Positions 43,001 to 55,033 of a stretch of 64,000 nt of DNA are shown here, piece after piece. The position numbers and the translations under genes are program-made. The DNA comes from Lentinus brumalis (Eukaryota > Basidiomycota > Agaricomycetes > Polyporales > Polyporaceae): NCBI GenBank assembly GCA_001792895.1, contig MARA01000013.1:124001-188000 (forward strand). The letters run 5' to 3'. How positions within the stretch are numbered: the first letter of the stretch is position 1; every line of letters begins with the position of its first letter. The notes under the pieces were generated by a model that was given only the letters and a program-made list of their open reading frames with translations, was not told the origin of the DNA and did not search any database.

Positions 43001-45694
43001 GATGGAACGCGCTGCTGACAGGCTACACGAACGATCCATGCTCCAAGCAGGCCCTTCTCAGAGCGTCCTTGCGCGCGACTTGCAGGCAGAAGTGGAGGCT
43101 TTGGAGTCGGAGCTCGATGACGCCAACAGGGAGATCGCTCGTCTCAGGACAGTCCTTGCCCAGTCCCCTGCTCGCAAGGCGATCGAGAGAGCGAAGGATG
43201 CCAGAATCGACCTGCTGGAGAAGGAGAGGGAGGACCTGCTGGAGAGACTGAAGTCGATGAGGAACCAGAGCGGTATCTTCGGTACTCCCGGCAAGGGTGG
43301 CAACATCAGCGGTATGTCGCCATTGCACCGACAGCTCCTCAACATGTCCCTCAAGAGTCCCAAGACTCCCGGTGGTCCTCTCAGAGATGTGAGTTCATCC
43401 CACTCGGCGGCTTGGATGTTGTTGACGATTCGGCGCAGCTCTCTTGGTTACAGAACAGCATGAACGATCCTTCCGTCGCTCCCTTGGTGGTAGAGCTCGC
43501 GAGATTGCAGCAAGAACTCGATCGTGCGAACGCAAGCATCGATGATAAACTCGACCGTCTCGAAGACGCAGGTTTCGGCGTAGTCGACGTCACGAAGCAG
43601 CTCGAGGACGCTCGCAACGAGATCGTGTATCTTGAAGATGAGCTAGCTCGGACGTCGCGGAGGGAGGAACGTCGTGTCCGCCGCCTGCAACGCCTCCGGT
43701 GCACCAAGTGTCGGACCAAGATCGACATGCGCGGACTCGACAGCACCGGCGAGGGCGACGAGAGGTCAGTTTCACTCGCGCGAGCCCCGTCATCAGCAAC
43801 TGACTCCCACATAATAGCTCCATCCTCGAGGCCTCTATGATGAGCCTTCCTGCAGAGCCTCCGACACCGCCAACGCGCACCAGCGAGGCATTGCGCGCCG
43901 AGCTCCAGGAGGTCAATGCTCAACTTGACACTATGAGGCGGAGTTGGGAAGACGAGCGGCGGCAGCTTCTCGGCGACAACGCTGTGCTTCAGGATGCTGC
44001 TACCAGGCTGAATGCCCAGGTTCGCGACGTCAAAGACGAGCTTCGCAAGGCCGAGCGCGCCGGTGAGAGAGCGCGAGCCGGTATCGAAGGGGTGAGTACC
44101 CGTTGGCTTCGCACTGATTGTCCCGAAGATGGCTTATATGCTGTGGCAGGAACTCGCCAGAGCCAAACGCACGATGGAGGAACTTGAGGCCGAGCTGAAG
44201 GCCGAACGCAGTCGTCTTCGTGCGCTCATGACAGATCAGGCCAAGGCCCAGCGCGAGAAGGAGGCCGTCCTCCTCGATCTGCGTCGGACAGAATCCGTAC
44301 GTATACGATATACTGTTGATAGCTCGTCTGTGCTCGCTAATCACGAATTGATACTACAGGACATGTCCGACATCAGACAGCAGCTCCAGCAGTTCAAGCA
44401 GGAGAACCACGAGCTTGAGCGGGAGCTGCGCAGCAACGCCAACGCGGAGCAGAAAGCCCGGTTGCTCGAAGCCAAGGTCGCCGAAAACATGGGGAGCATC
44501 GAGCAGCTCCGTCAAGAGCGCTCGTTACTTGCTGCTGACCACAAGGAGCTTCAGCGCCGATACTCCAAAGCCGCAGAGGTTCGTCCTAAAAGTAGCCACG
44601 TTGATGACGTGTCGTGCTGATGTGGCTTCGTAGGAGGTCAACCGCCTCAAGAGCGAGTTCGCCGTGTCGCACACCTCCCATGACAGCCGCCGCCACGAAC
44701 TCGACTTGCGTATACTCGAGATCGAAGATCTGCGGAAGGCCCTCTCCAATCAAGCGTCCGAGCTCGAGCGTGTCGAGGCGGAGAAGGAACGCATGGCCTC
44801 AGAGAAGGGCGACGTCGCTCGCACTGTCGCTGCGCTGGAGGCCGACCTGCGCCGTGTCCGCCGCGACGCCGAGGCCTTCGGGCGCGACCTGAAGGCGCTC
44901 CGCGCGCAGAAGGACCGGATGGAGGAGGAGCGGCGGGATGAGCGGACTAAGCTCGAGCGGGCGCAGAAGCAGGCGCAGGCGCAGATCCGCGTGCTCAAGG
45001 AGGAGCTCGATGGGCAGAAGGAGAAGGCGAGGGAGGCGAAGGACGCGTGGACGGGCCATGTGTGCGCTGCGTGAGTGTGCCTGACGTCGTTCTGCTGCTA
45101 TGAGCCATGCTGACGACCGATTTACGAATATAGGGACGGCCAGCAGCTCGTTACGCTCAGGCAGCAGCATAACCAGGAGTGCAAGGGCCTCATGCTGCAG
45201 ATCCGGTACTTGAAGGCGAAGTTCACGCGCGAATCGACCTTCCGTTGCGATCTCGGGTACCAGAAACAGTACCTGCTCGTCCTGATGACGCGTCTGGAGC
45301 GGAAGTAAGTGATAAAGCAATCGAGCACTGGTGGCATCGTTGCTGATTGCTTTGCAGCGAGGAAATGATCCTGGCAGCCGTCGCACGCATCGGGTTCCCT
45401 GCACCCGCACCGGCGAAGAAGAAGCGTACGCTGCGGACCGTCGCATACTCGGTCTTGTTCCTCCACCGCGCCAGGTGCGTTCTCTTCTTGCACTGCCCGT
45501 CTCTGTGGTGTGCGAGTCTGACACTGACATGGCTTCGCAGACGTGCGAGCGAACAGTGGAAGCAACAGCGCGCCGCAAAGCCTGCCATCGAAGCCGCGCT
45601 GCAGGAAGTCCGAAAACGCCGGGTCGCACCCAGCAGCGCGACCGCAGGACCGTCGAAGCCTTCTTCTTCTTCTCGGACTGCGGCGAAGACGTAA
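40068..45694 (+). CDS. Spindle-pole/MTOC coiled-coil protein with PACT domain (pericentrin-like)
   Basis: Ten exons (40068-40661, 40710-43388, 43454-43764, 43818-44091, 44150-44296, 44360-44578, 44634-45070, 45134-45304, 45358-45474, 45541-45694) encode about 1,650 residues. The N-terminus starts MAAYLETPSRVWRRIQADQD, is Ser/Pro-rich, and has a conserved-looking block LNSYLHGLNRRLQEENEMLV. About 1,000 residues of coiled coil follow, with a Cys-pair insert (RCTKCRTKIDMRG) in the middle. The C-terminus reads LMLQIRYLKAKFTRESTFRC then DLGYQKQYLLVLMTRLERNE and ARIGFP, the PACT domain that targets pericentrin/AKAP450 and fungal Pcp1-type proteins to the spindle pole body. A role in microtubule nucleation is inferred from the family. 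Confidence 0.85.
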
Positions 45695-46003
45695 GAGTGC
45701 CTAAGAGTGCCGCTGTGTGCTGCATGTTGCACGTTGCACGCCGGACGTTGGAAATGGATGCTGTATTGTTATTCCTTCTGTGGTTGCGTTCGTTCTTGTG
45801 TATATATACTCCCGATCCGTTGTCGGCGCGACTGACGTCTGTCTCTCTTGTAGCGGTATGTCCATCTATGTTAGGGTTCGAGCTTGTAAATGATTACATT
45901 ACGACCATGCGGTTATGCCATAGTCTCGTGGATACGATCAATTGTCCGTCTGCGGGTGCGAGTGCGGGGGAGTGCGAAAGCATATCGATAGGGTGAGTGC
46001 GGC

Positions 46004-47193
46004 TTATGAGGAGGGTGGTAGAGGAGGCGAGGGAGGGGAAGGTGGTGAGGGAGGAGTGGGAGGAGTGGGAGGGCGCCCCTTGGGTACAGAGGACACGATG
46101 CGGAAGCCGTCTCGTGCGAACAGGTACGACGCGCCGCTCCAGATCGTCGTACCCGCAACAATCCACCTGTTCATTCGTGAGTGATGGGTGATATGGCATG
46201 AACGCTGAGTACGCACTGCAGTGCTTGCAGCGGGACGCCGATGTCAACTGGGAGAATCGGGCTGACTGTCGCGGTGCCCATGAGCAGGAGCTGCAAAGCC
46301 GTGTTGACCTGCCCCCGCCTAAGTAAGTGAATGCGTCGATAACGTAGGCGTACATGTGTCCCACCTTGCTGATCGTCGTAGGTCGCACCTCAGCAGACGG
46401 GATGGAGAAATCCCAATACCGAGTGAACGTTTTCTGTATGTCTGGTCACGTGACCGAACGACAAGTACAAGAAATAACCTTACCGGAGGCGGCAGCGACG
46501 TGTAGCGGATATAGAACGCAGTGAGACTGAGGATGACATCGCGTCCGAGGATGATAGCCGCGAGGGGGACTGCTGTGGCATGAACGCCGATTCCTCCAAT
46601 AACAGCATGACACCCACGCACCTGGGATGAGATCCTTCATCGCGAGCGTCACCGTCAACGTCGTCATGAGGATCTTGTCCGCCGCGGGGTCGAGGATGGT
46701 CCCCACGACGGACTGCATGTTGAACCTGCGCGCGAGGTACCCGTCGACCTGGCCAGACACAACAACAAGAAAAACGAGCTCAAGCGGACGATCAGGGGCA
46801 CGCAGAGAAGGGGGAGCAGACCAGGTCCGTGAGGCCAGCGTACACCAACAGCCCGGTCGCGAGATAGAAGTTGTCGTTCACGATCGCGAGGCCGAGGACG
46901 GGGCAGGCGATTATGCGCGAGACGGTGAGGAGGTTGGGGACCGTGTATATGTTGTCGCGGACTGGGGGCTGTTGCGGCGGTGGTTCATGCTTGGGAGGCG
47001 GAGGCGAAGGGGTCGAGGACCGTAGCAGAGCGGTGGTATGGAGTGGACGAGGAGTGCGAAAGCTACTTGGGAATCTGCGAGACCAGACTGCAGGAGGGCG
47101 AACGTCGCGAAGGCTCAGCGAGACACTGCGGGTAAGTGCTGGCCGCATGCATCGCTGCGAAACACGAACGGAGAAGCCACGCAACATCTCATC
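46004..47193 (-). CDS. CRD1: Cardiolipin synthase (CDP-alcohol phosphatidyltransferase)
   Basis: The minus-strand N-terminus (MLRGFSVRVSQRCMRPALTR) is basic and Ser/Arg-rich like a mitochondrial presequence; an ATG 14 codons upstream at 47235 is also possible. Then come DNIYTVPNLLTVSRIIACPV and FYLATGLLVYAGLTDL, and after an intron DGYLARRFNMQSVVGTILDP and AADK. Together these give the CDP-alcohol phosphatidyltransferase signature DGxxARx8Gx3Dx3D. Further exons contribute GIGVHATAVPLAAIILGRDV, TFTRYWDFSIPSAEV, VNTALQLLLMGTATVSPILP and a last exon WIVAGTTIWSGASYLF with a Pro/Ser tail encoded by a GGAGGG-type repeat. It joins CDP-diacylglycerol to phosphatidylglycerol in the inner mitochondrial membrane. 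Confidence 0.88.
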
Positions 47194-47322
47194 CCGGCTC
47201 GAGCGCGACAAGAGGAGGACGCACACTGCACTCACTCGCCGAGCTTAACGCGTTAACGTGTCGCTCCATATGTCAAGCAACCGCGTTCTGCACTTGGATG
47301 GTGCGGCCGTTTACGCTTGCAT

Positions 47323-47401
47323 GGCCGCCTGGCGTAATGGCAACGCGTCTGACTACGACGGTGTAATCAGGAGATTGCAGGTTCGACCCCTGCGGTGGTC
47401 A
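47323..47401 (+). tRNA. tRNA-Arg(ACG) with 7-nt intron
   Basis: Same 79-nt sequence as 39691-39769, on the other strand, with the same 7-nt intron (CGGTGTA). A T5 run at 47405 is a Pol III terminator. Four bases before it (CATG...) are also shared with the other copy. Confidence 0.93.
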
Positions 47402-47960
47402 TTTGTTTTTCTTTGTGTTGCCTTTTTGTGGGTCGAATGAGCTGTCGAATGGCCTCTATCCTACTCTACCACCTACGACGAGGATCACCCTTGTAGGTGC
47501 CTCGCCAGACAGACTGTCAATGTATCAGGCAACCGCACCATTCGCTCTTCCTCCGCTTCATTGCTCCCGCATCTTCCTCTCTCCCAGATCTCGTACTCGC
47601 GATCGAATCTGCACCGTAAGTCCGCCATCTTTGATCCTAGTGGGAGCTATATGTTGACTTTGCTCAGGATTCGACGTTCACTGCACCGGTCAACGGAGCG
47701 CTATTGGAGCCGCGGGGTGCTGCGTAGTCAATCACTTCCGTGATTTCGTGATCCACAGCCACCCTGCCAGAATCATCTCAGTGTGCCCACGAACACACTT
47801 CTGTGGTGTCTGATTCTGCGGAACACTTCAACCGTGGGAGGGTATGTGAACGCCAGAGATGTCTGCTGGATGATAAGTATCAGGGTGACTATCGCCGCAA
47901 CAGCGATGGGTCTCCCTTCTGGTCTTGGGCAAACCGACTCCGTTCTGCCGTCTTGAGAGC
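47402..47960. other. Intergenic, no gene seen
   Basis: Flank of the tRNA and promoter region of the next membrane-protein gene. Confidence 0.4.
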
Positions 47961-49318
47961 ATGCCGATCCTCATCGACTCGTCAGAACTCGCTGGACTAG
48001 CGATCGAAGGGCCGCTGTATGGTACGTCTCGACATCTATGACTGCTTGATCCCCCACCTGACTTTGTCTTCTCCGATCCGGGTAGGTGTATTCATCTGTC
48101 TCTTCGGCGTGTGCGGATATGACCTGTATCGTCGACGGGCCTCCGGAGAGACACAGATCAGTTGGCCCATGATCGTGGCCGGCGTGCTACTCGTCGTTCT
48201 TGCAACGGCCCGCTTCGTGGTCGACGTCTCATACTTATTCATCGCATTCATCCACCGAGACACACGCGAAGCACGCCTAGAGTTCCTCCAAGATGTCACG
48301 GCCGACATCTTCATCACAAAACACGCTATATTTATTACGTCCCTGCTGGTCGGAGATCTCTTTGTGGTATGTACTGAATGTCATTCTTCTACTCTGTCCT
48401 GCGTGAGGCTCACCCAATCCGTATCATTGCAGAACTATAGATGTTGGGTAGTATGGGGCAAGAATTTCTGGGTGGTCATCCTCCCTGTGTCTCTCTCAGT
48501 CGTTGCAGCTGGTGCGTCCTTGCGTATTTCGCGCTCGTGCTGCAAGATGGTGCTGACGTCATCCCCCGGCCTCAATAGGCTCCGGATACTACGCTTTGTG
48601 GGGCTACACTCATCTCACTGGTCAGAGCATTTTCGCCCAGCAGCGGCCGTTGAAGATCTTCTTCTCTGCCAGTCTAGTGGCGAATGCCCTAGCAACCTGT
48701 ACGTCTGTTCCCGTTGACTACTGTGAACGGAGAGCTTACGACATACCGCAGCACTGCTCGCATCCCGCATCTGGTATATGGACCGGACGGGAACACACGC
48801 ACTCGACCTCGAAGGCACCGAGCACAAGCTGACCCCCGTTATCCGCATCATCCTCGAGAGCGGTCTTCTCAACGCCGCGTTCCTCTTCGCCTTCGTGATG
48901 ACGCTCGCATTTGGCTCGACGAGCCTGGAGATCATGTCCGAGATGGTCCGTAAACTGTTGTACCCTCGCGAGCTTCGTGCTGAAGCTGAAGTCTTGTCTC
49001 CAGGGCACGCCTATGTGCGGCATCGTCTTCTGCATCGTCATATTCCGCGTCGGTCTGCGGCGACGCAACCGCTTCCAACGCGATACCTCTGGGGAGCCAT
49101 CCATGGGCTGGGGAGCTGCCGTCAAGAGCCTCGGGACACATATCAACCGGAGTACGACAGCGAATCCGCCCGCGGCACAGGACCCTCCGACCCCGCTCCG
49201 CGTCTTCGTTCACACAGACTCCCGCGAGCATCAAGATGAGTTCGGATCGTCCTGGAGGAGCTCGATCGCGAAGCCTTTCGAGGCGGACAATGCCAAGTCC
49301 GCGGGCCTTATGGTCTAG
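47961..49318 (+). CDS. Basidiomycete multipass (probably seven-helix) membrane protein
   Basis: Exons 47961-48021, 48086-48366, 48433-48511, 48579-48698, 48752-48945 and 49004-49318 join in frame. The start MPILIDSSELAGLAIEGPLY is followed by helices at VFICLFGVCGYDLY, MIVAGVLLVVLATARFVVDV, AIFITSLLVGDLFV, FWVVILPVSLSVVAAG, KIFFSASLVANALATSLLAS, GLLNAAFLFAFVMTL and MCGIVFCIVIFRVG. A short hydrophilic loop carries CWVVWGKN (the R/C-W-x-V-W pattern common in these basidiomycete families). The C-tail is hydrophilic (about 75 residues). The family is expanded in agaricomycetes; ligand and function are unknown. Confidence 0.75.
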
Positions 49319-52300
49319 CTTCATGCACCTCCATCCCTGGGTCTGAGCCAGATGTTGAGAGTGGTTATTACAGGTACAACGAGCTGTTGTAGGATACGAT
49401 GATCAAGCCACTGATTGCACTGGACGAACCACACACGATACGTCCACCACTCCTCGTTAGACGGTACCGAGGATGACAACGTCGCGGTCAGACAATTATC
49501 CCGTGGTCGATGTTCTGCGAACTCGAGCGCCGTCTTCTCCTTCTCGCCTTTGCAGCTAGCTGTTTATCATGTCGTTCAGCTCCGTCATATGCAGCAGTCT
49601 CTTCGCGGGTCTGCTTAACATCATACATACCTCAGAGCGGCCGCGGGAAACAACATGCGCGTGGCGATGCAACGCACCCACAACTGTAGCCGATGTGTCG
49701 GGAAGCACGCAGACGTTCCAAGAAATGATGGTGCGTTTTAGGAGGGCACAGCGAGTAGGACAGCAGGGAGAGCAAGAGTACAACAGGAGCGACGGCACTG
49801 GATGGGTATATACACGAGATGAGTAGATGCCAAGATGAGACGACGAGTGGAACCGGTATGCTACAGCGAAGTCATATGTACAAACACATGGGCAAAATGA
49901 GGGGAGAATATACAAAGTGGGGATCAGATGGGAGGGAACGACGGATGCAGCTCAGTTGTTCTGCTTGCGGCTGATGCTGTTGTCACCCCGGCGGACGACA
50001 AGAGCGAGGACCTGGACATAGACGAGCGGTCAGCCACAGCCATGAAACCGCGAGAAACTCGCTCGCACGATGACGAGATCAGTCAAAGCCCGTCGCTGCA
50101 TCCGCTCCTCCCCATACATCGCGCGCTCAAGGTTTGCGCGTACTTCTTCGTCCGCGTCCGCGCCTTCCACATGGCCTGTGTGCTAGAAAGCGGGCCAGGA
50201 GGCTGTGAATACCCTCGAATGAGACACCGCAGCGGCGCCACGTCACGTACCGCCGTCGTATCGCCGTCCTCTGTGTCATTAAGCTCGTCCACTGTATCGG
50301 CGGTCTATGTGCCGAAGAACTCGCTGTCAAGTCGCTCACAGCCTTCGACAACAACCAGGCTGTGCACTCACCGAGGGCAGTCTGGGACGCTCAACGCGGG
50401 CGTACGGGTGAAAGCGCCGCAACGGGCTCTCGCGATAAGCCGGGAGGCGATAAAAGAGGGATGAGTCGCCGGTCATGAGCGCGATTCCTGCAAGAGCGAA
50501 CGACGGGTAAGGGGCTCGGGAAAGCGTGAGCGAGGGGACATGCGAGCGCAACGCCGGGCGGTGCAGCGTCCGTGTACTCGGAGGGCGGTGCTCTGCTTGG
50601 AGGTGCAAAACTCGAAGGATAGCGGGGGGAAGAAAGACGACGCCAGCGGTGCTCCTTGGGAGCTCGGGGAGAAAATTTCGCGGGTGGCAAATGAGGCAGA
50701 TTGAGGACGGCAGATCTCCGCTGCAGCTTGAGACAGCGGGGACTTGCCATTCTGTCGATCGGGAAGCCGGGCTGAAACCTTATATAGACCACCACCTTGC
50801 TGCGGGCTATACTCCTAACGTCTTTCACGTCAGTTCTACTGCTCACCTTCAAGCACGGACGACCGCCGCTGGCCATTGGTTGTGGACGAGATGCTGTGTG
50901 GTCCGAGAGGGACGAGCTGGAGAGTTGACGGGGAGAACAACGCAACTGCAACCGCGGCCTCGGAGAACAAGGATTTCCCAGTCGAGGCTCGTTACCTCTT
51001 GCTACATAGTGGACGAGCAACTGAGCCGTGAGGCACCAGCAATCGTAACGACCTCTTCGCTCTGGCGCACCTGCACCGCACCGGCACTCCTTCGCGCGAC
51101 AGCCAAGTGTCGGACGCCGTCAGACTGGCGGCGCGCACCTCGACACAGCGTCAACGCATGCCTCGATGTGGGCTTCGTCTTGATGCCTTCAAAGCCTTCG
51201 GACGGGGTCGGGCGACTGCTTGCAGCGTACACGCGGAGTCGGGTCGAAGAGACTCGCCGAGTCTCAGGGCTGCATCGCGTCCTATCAAGGTGAGCTCATG
51301 AATTGACCTTGGCAAGGCATATCAGGAGTGGCGGATTCTTCTTGTGTTCGACCACATATCGCACTTCAAAGCATCCAACATTCTCGTACTACTGCCAGTG
51401 GTCCCTATCATGAGACTGTGACAAATGTCACGTCACGGGGTTGGCGGTGAGTAGGAAATCCATATGTCGTGTACCCATGTACACGCGTAGTTTCCCATGA
51501 TTTCAGTGATTCATAAGGGCCTTGAATGTTGGTACAATGATGGTGGATGCAGATGTGGCGCACGGCTCGGAGGCTGCACGGCCCACCAACTAGCCCTCCG
51601 GGATCAGGAGCCTGAGGTGATTACTTACTGCCTGCGATGTTCGTTTGGACGAACGCCTCAGGCAGAGAAACACCTAGGGTGTGGCTCAATGGCATGATAC
51701 ATACATTGTGCTGTCAGCAAAGGGTGGCAAAACGGTATACGTGTCGGGCGTGCCAGCTTCAAGTAAGCCTGGTGGCATCCGGGCTGAGCTAGTGAAGGAA
51801 CGTACCTGGCACTCACGCGGCCGCTGTAACTGCAAGCGACTCAGACGATTGCGCAGAGCGTGGGGAGCAACGGCCAAAGCTGGTCATCTGTACTAGAGAC
51901 TCACCAAGATTCCCTTCGTGAGGACCGTGACGGCGAACGATCTCCGCGATACATAATCACCCGTATACTCTCCTACAAGCGCTTCTGGGTTGCGTTATAG
52001 GTTATAGGCGTTAGAAGTGGGGCGCACGATATGAGGCTCGAACCAAGGATAGAATGTGTGCGCACGGGAGAGTATCAGGATAGACAAGCATGGTCGAGTC
52101 AATGCTTGACGGCCAGCACGGGGCCTTGGAACACACCATAACGTCCCAACGTGGCCGATGGCGGTTGATATTGATGTCTATGTGAATACGACAGAAATAT
52201 CCTAGTGTCGTGCGTCTCTAGCGACTTGTGCAACGGGAGCCTTAGGAGTCGAGTCGTCAAGTCGCTGAATGAGCAGCAAGGAGCAATCTGGTCGATTTCG

Positions 52301-52934
52301 TTGGAGGATACGCGCCAGGATGCAAGATTGGACTGACGGTCGAGCTGAGTGAGGAGCCAAAGCAAAGCCGAAGTGTTGAACGTTGAGGCTCAGAGCGACA
52401 AGGGACGCGCGCTAGCGACTCTCGCGCTCTCTCGCGACGCTGCGCCACAGACGCGTCGACGTCACGCTCTACCAAGTCATACCCTCCTCCTCCTCATACC
52501 CAGTCCCGCCATCGAGCTCGTCTAGGAATACCAAGAGAGAAACCTTTGTCTTCTCACAATACCAATCTCACTCGACGTCGGATTAAGCGGCAAAATGAAT
52601 CACAGTACAAAAGTGGAGAACAGTATAACATGAACGCATGACGCGGTAAGTACTAAGAAGACATACAGCGCGGTACTCGGTGTGTTGAATGGCTCCGTGT
52701 TGCTGCCAGTGACGGCCATGCGAATAACGCACACCCAACTATACGCAGCTTTACAAAGCCAACCGACTGAACACCTGGACATCTACCCTGCAGACGCAGA
52801 GAAGCAGGAGGGATAAGGAATGGAGGAACCGTAGGACGAGAGCTGGCGTTGTCGTGAGTGATACCGGAAGTTGCTGTCTCAAATCCCGGTTACGAGAGTG
52901 TACCGCAGTTTGAGCTCAACAGCTCGAGCACAGG
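49319..52934. other. 3.6 kb with no convincing gene
   Basis: Many overlapping ORFs but none with a domain, membrane helix set or splice chain I trust. Candidates such as 49928-50464 (+) and 50391-51020 (-) overlap each other and look like GC-rich chance frames. Non-coding RNA or an unusual gene cannot be excluded. Confidence 0.3.
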
Positions 52935-54359
52935 TTATTCAAGCTTCGGAACGACAGCGAGTCCAAGCGCGTTCGTCCCCGTTGCTGACACAAAGGGGTC
53001 AAGCCATACCTGCGAGGGAATCGACTGCTGGAGGGTTCCCGGTCTTACGAATGCCGATGCTGTGTCGATCTCTGGTTCTTGAGGGCGATCCGGGGTGGCT
53101 ATAGGGGACAAGACCTGTGCCCCATCGGACAACCAGTCCCATGGCTCCCCCCATTGCAAACAATCCGGAAGCGGGGGCGTTCCCGTCCAGTCGGGCAGTG
53201 GACCCATATCGTTGTGGTCCAGGGTCGGAGCGGCATCCGTATAATTGTTGGCATCGGCATGTCTGCACTGCACCCAGGTTGGCCCTAGTGGGGCGCTGAA
53301 TCCCCACACATGCCTCACTTCCGAGCTGAGTTCGGGCTTCCAGGCTTGCGGCGTGCTGGTGTCGTTGATCAACAAATCAACGTTCATGTTGTACGATGCC
53401 AGAGGCGAGGCCTCATCCATACGAACGGCGTCCGGAGGCATGGGCAGCGACCGCCGCTTCTCCCGAGGGAGTCTTACCGGGAGCCCTGGTGCCTCGCAAG
53501 GTCCTCCAATCTGGGGCTTTTGGCGCCACTTAGGAGGATGAGGAAGACCAGGAGGAGGGAAGTACGCCGGTGAACGACCCGCTGACAGCAGGTCCGGAGT
53601 TGGGGTATGGGGTGCTTGGCGCCATGCAGGAGGGTTAGGAAGACCCGGAGGAGGGAAATACGCAGGCGAACGACCCTCTAGCAGCAGGTCGGGAGTTGGG
53701 ATATGCGGTGCTCGGCGCCATGTAGGAGGGTCAGGAAGACCGGGAGGTGGGAAGTACGCCGGCGGACGACTCGCTAGCAGCAGGTCAGAAGCCGCACACC
53801 ATATGCTGATATACATCAACTCACCCAAGACTTTAGCGGGAGCCTCCAGACCGGGTGGTGCTTGGAGACAGGGCGGTGCTTGGAGGCCAGGCGGTCGTGG
53901 TAGGGTTCGCGGACCCGGATAGAGACCGGGTGGTTTCGCCCAAGAAATCATCATCGATTCGGGCGCAGGCGGCCTCGACTGAGATATAGTTGGAAGAAAC
54001 ACCTCACCACGCCTGAGTGCCCGAGCCGACCTCTCGCATTCGGCAGCGAATACATTGAATTGTTCCGCGATGAGTGGGGCCGGCTTGCCTGCCTGCTCGG
54101 CCTTGCAAGCCTCTTTGTGGGCCATCTGCCTCGACTTCGAGGCCGTGTATGCGTTAAGATACTCAGCGCTGATTGGAATGATTCGCTGCGAGGGATCGGT
54201 GTGGTGGACGGTGAGTATGCGATTCTCGTGCTGGAGGAGAAGAACGGTACTCACCCTGCGCGATCCCTTTTGTTTCAGGTCTTCCATCAGAGCACTAGCC
54301 TCCTCCTCGGTGCAATCGAGGATCCTTCTATACCGGTAGTCTTGTCCAGACGACATCAT
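52935..54359 (-). CDS. Proline-rich hypothetical protein 1 (PPGL-repeat family)
   Basis: The start at 54359 (MMSSGQDYRYRRILDCTEEE) leads to LKQKGSR, a 69-nt in-frame segment with perfect intron ends (GTGAGT..CCTCGCAG) that is probably spliced as in the paralogue, then YLNAYTASKSRQMAHKEACK. Pro-rich repeats follow: GLQAPPCLQAPPGLEAP and three 32-residue units (PTPDLLLEGRSPAYFPPPGL). The C-terminal half has LPREKRRSLPMPPDAVRMDE, NMNVDLLIND, VWGFSAPLGPTWVQ and LQWGEPWDWLSDG. It is clearly paralogous to 55034-56647. No known domain or localisation signal was seen. Confidence 0.6.
   Translation of the reverse strand: MMSSGQDYRYRRILDCTEEEASALMEDLKQKGSRRVSTVLLLQHENRILTVHHTDPSQRIIPISAEYLNAYTASKSRQMAHKEACKAEQAGKPAPLIAEQFNVFAAECERSARALRRGEVFLPTISQSRPPAPESMMISWAKPPGLYPGPRTLPRPPGLQAPPCLQAPPGLEAPAKVLGELMYISIWCAASDLLLASRPPAYFPPPGLPDPPTWRRAPHIPTPDLLLEGRSPAYFPPPGLPNPPAWRQAPHTPTPDLLSAGRSPAYFPPPGLPHPPKWRQKPQIGGPCEAPGLPVRLPREKRRSLPMPPDAVRMDEASPLASYNMNVDLLINDTSTPQAWKPELSSEVRHVWGFSAPLGPTWVQCRHADANNYTDAAPTLDHNDMGPLPDWTGTPPLPDCLQWGEPWDWLSDGAQVLSPIATPDRPQEPEIDTASAFVRPGTLQQSIPSQVWLDPFVSATGTNALGLAVVPKLE
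53533..53820. repeat. 96-bp tandem repeat, three copies, in coding sequence
   Basis: Units start at 53533, 53629 and 53725 and encode 32 residues each. Each contains, on the minus strand, a CTGCTG-(C/T)AG sequence just like the 3' end of the introns in this gene and its paralogue, followed by the PPAYFPPPGL-type exon start. The units therefore seem to derive from an intron-exon border. Confidence 0.75.
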
Positions 54360-55033
54360 GACAGCGATCTGAGGGGGAGGGGTGGTGGGTGGAGCGCAAG
54401 AAGGCTGCGCGCCTTAAGAATTCCGTGGACGCGGCCGTTGTTGAACATAGCGCGTCAGTCACATGGGCGTGAGGTTCATTGTTCCTCTTTTTCGAATTCT
54501 ACCCGCTTATTATTCTCCCTTTCCCCGATTGCTGGCTATAGAAATCCAGACGATCTCCCCGGCCGTGACTACCGCTATTTGCTGTCAATGCCGTAGTCTG
54601 AATTAGCTCGGTCTCGGACCACTGACAGACCGATCGATGCGTGCCATAAACACAGTAGCGTGATCCGCGTGCCCTCAATTTGTCGCCTGAACATGATCTC
54701 AGGTGCCGCGGGTAGTATCACAGGCAACATACAGAAAATACAGCGGTACAACGACAGGAATTGATAGACAATGGGTACAACCGCCTCCGATGGCGCACTT
54801 CCGACTAAGTAACACAAGCGATCCGGAAGACAAAGAAATTAGTGAGCACTCCAAACGGACGCGGAGAGGCAGGCGAAATGGGAGACTCTAGTGCTGAAGA
54901 GCCTACCGTGAGTCGAACCTCTCGTGCGGGAATGTTTAATTCAGTTTGCGTTCCAGATTCGTGGTCAGCGCATTACAACTCGAAGGTGAGTGCACCAAGC
55001 CATGAGAAGACCTGTCGCTGTGGAAGCCACATA

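Noticed and set aside
50391..51020. Minus-strand 209-codon ORF (Arg/Pro/Ser-rich) and the overlapping plus-strand 255-codon ORF
   Set aside because: They overlap each other over several hundred bases, have no domain or splice support, and have compositions typical of random GC-rich frames.
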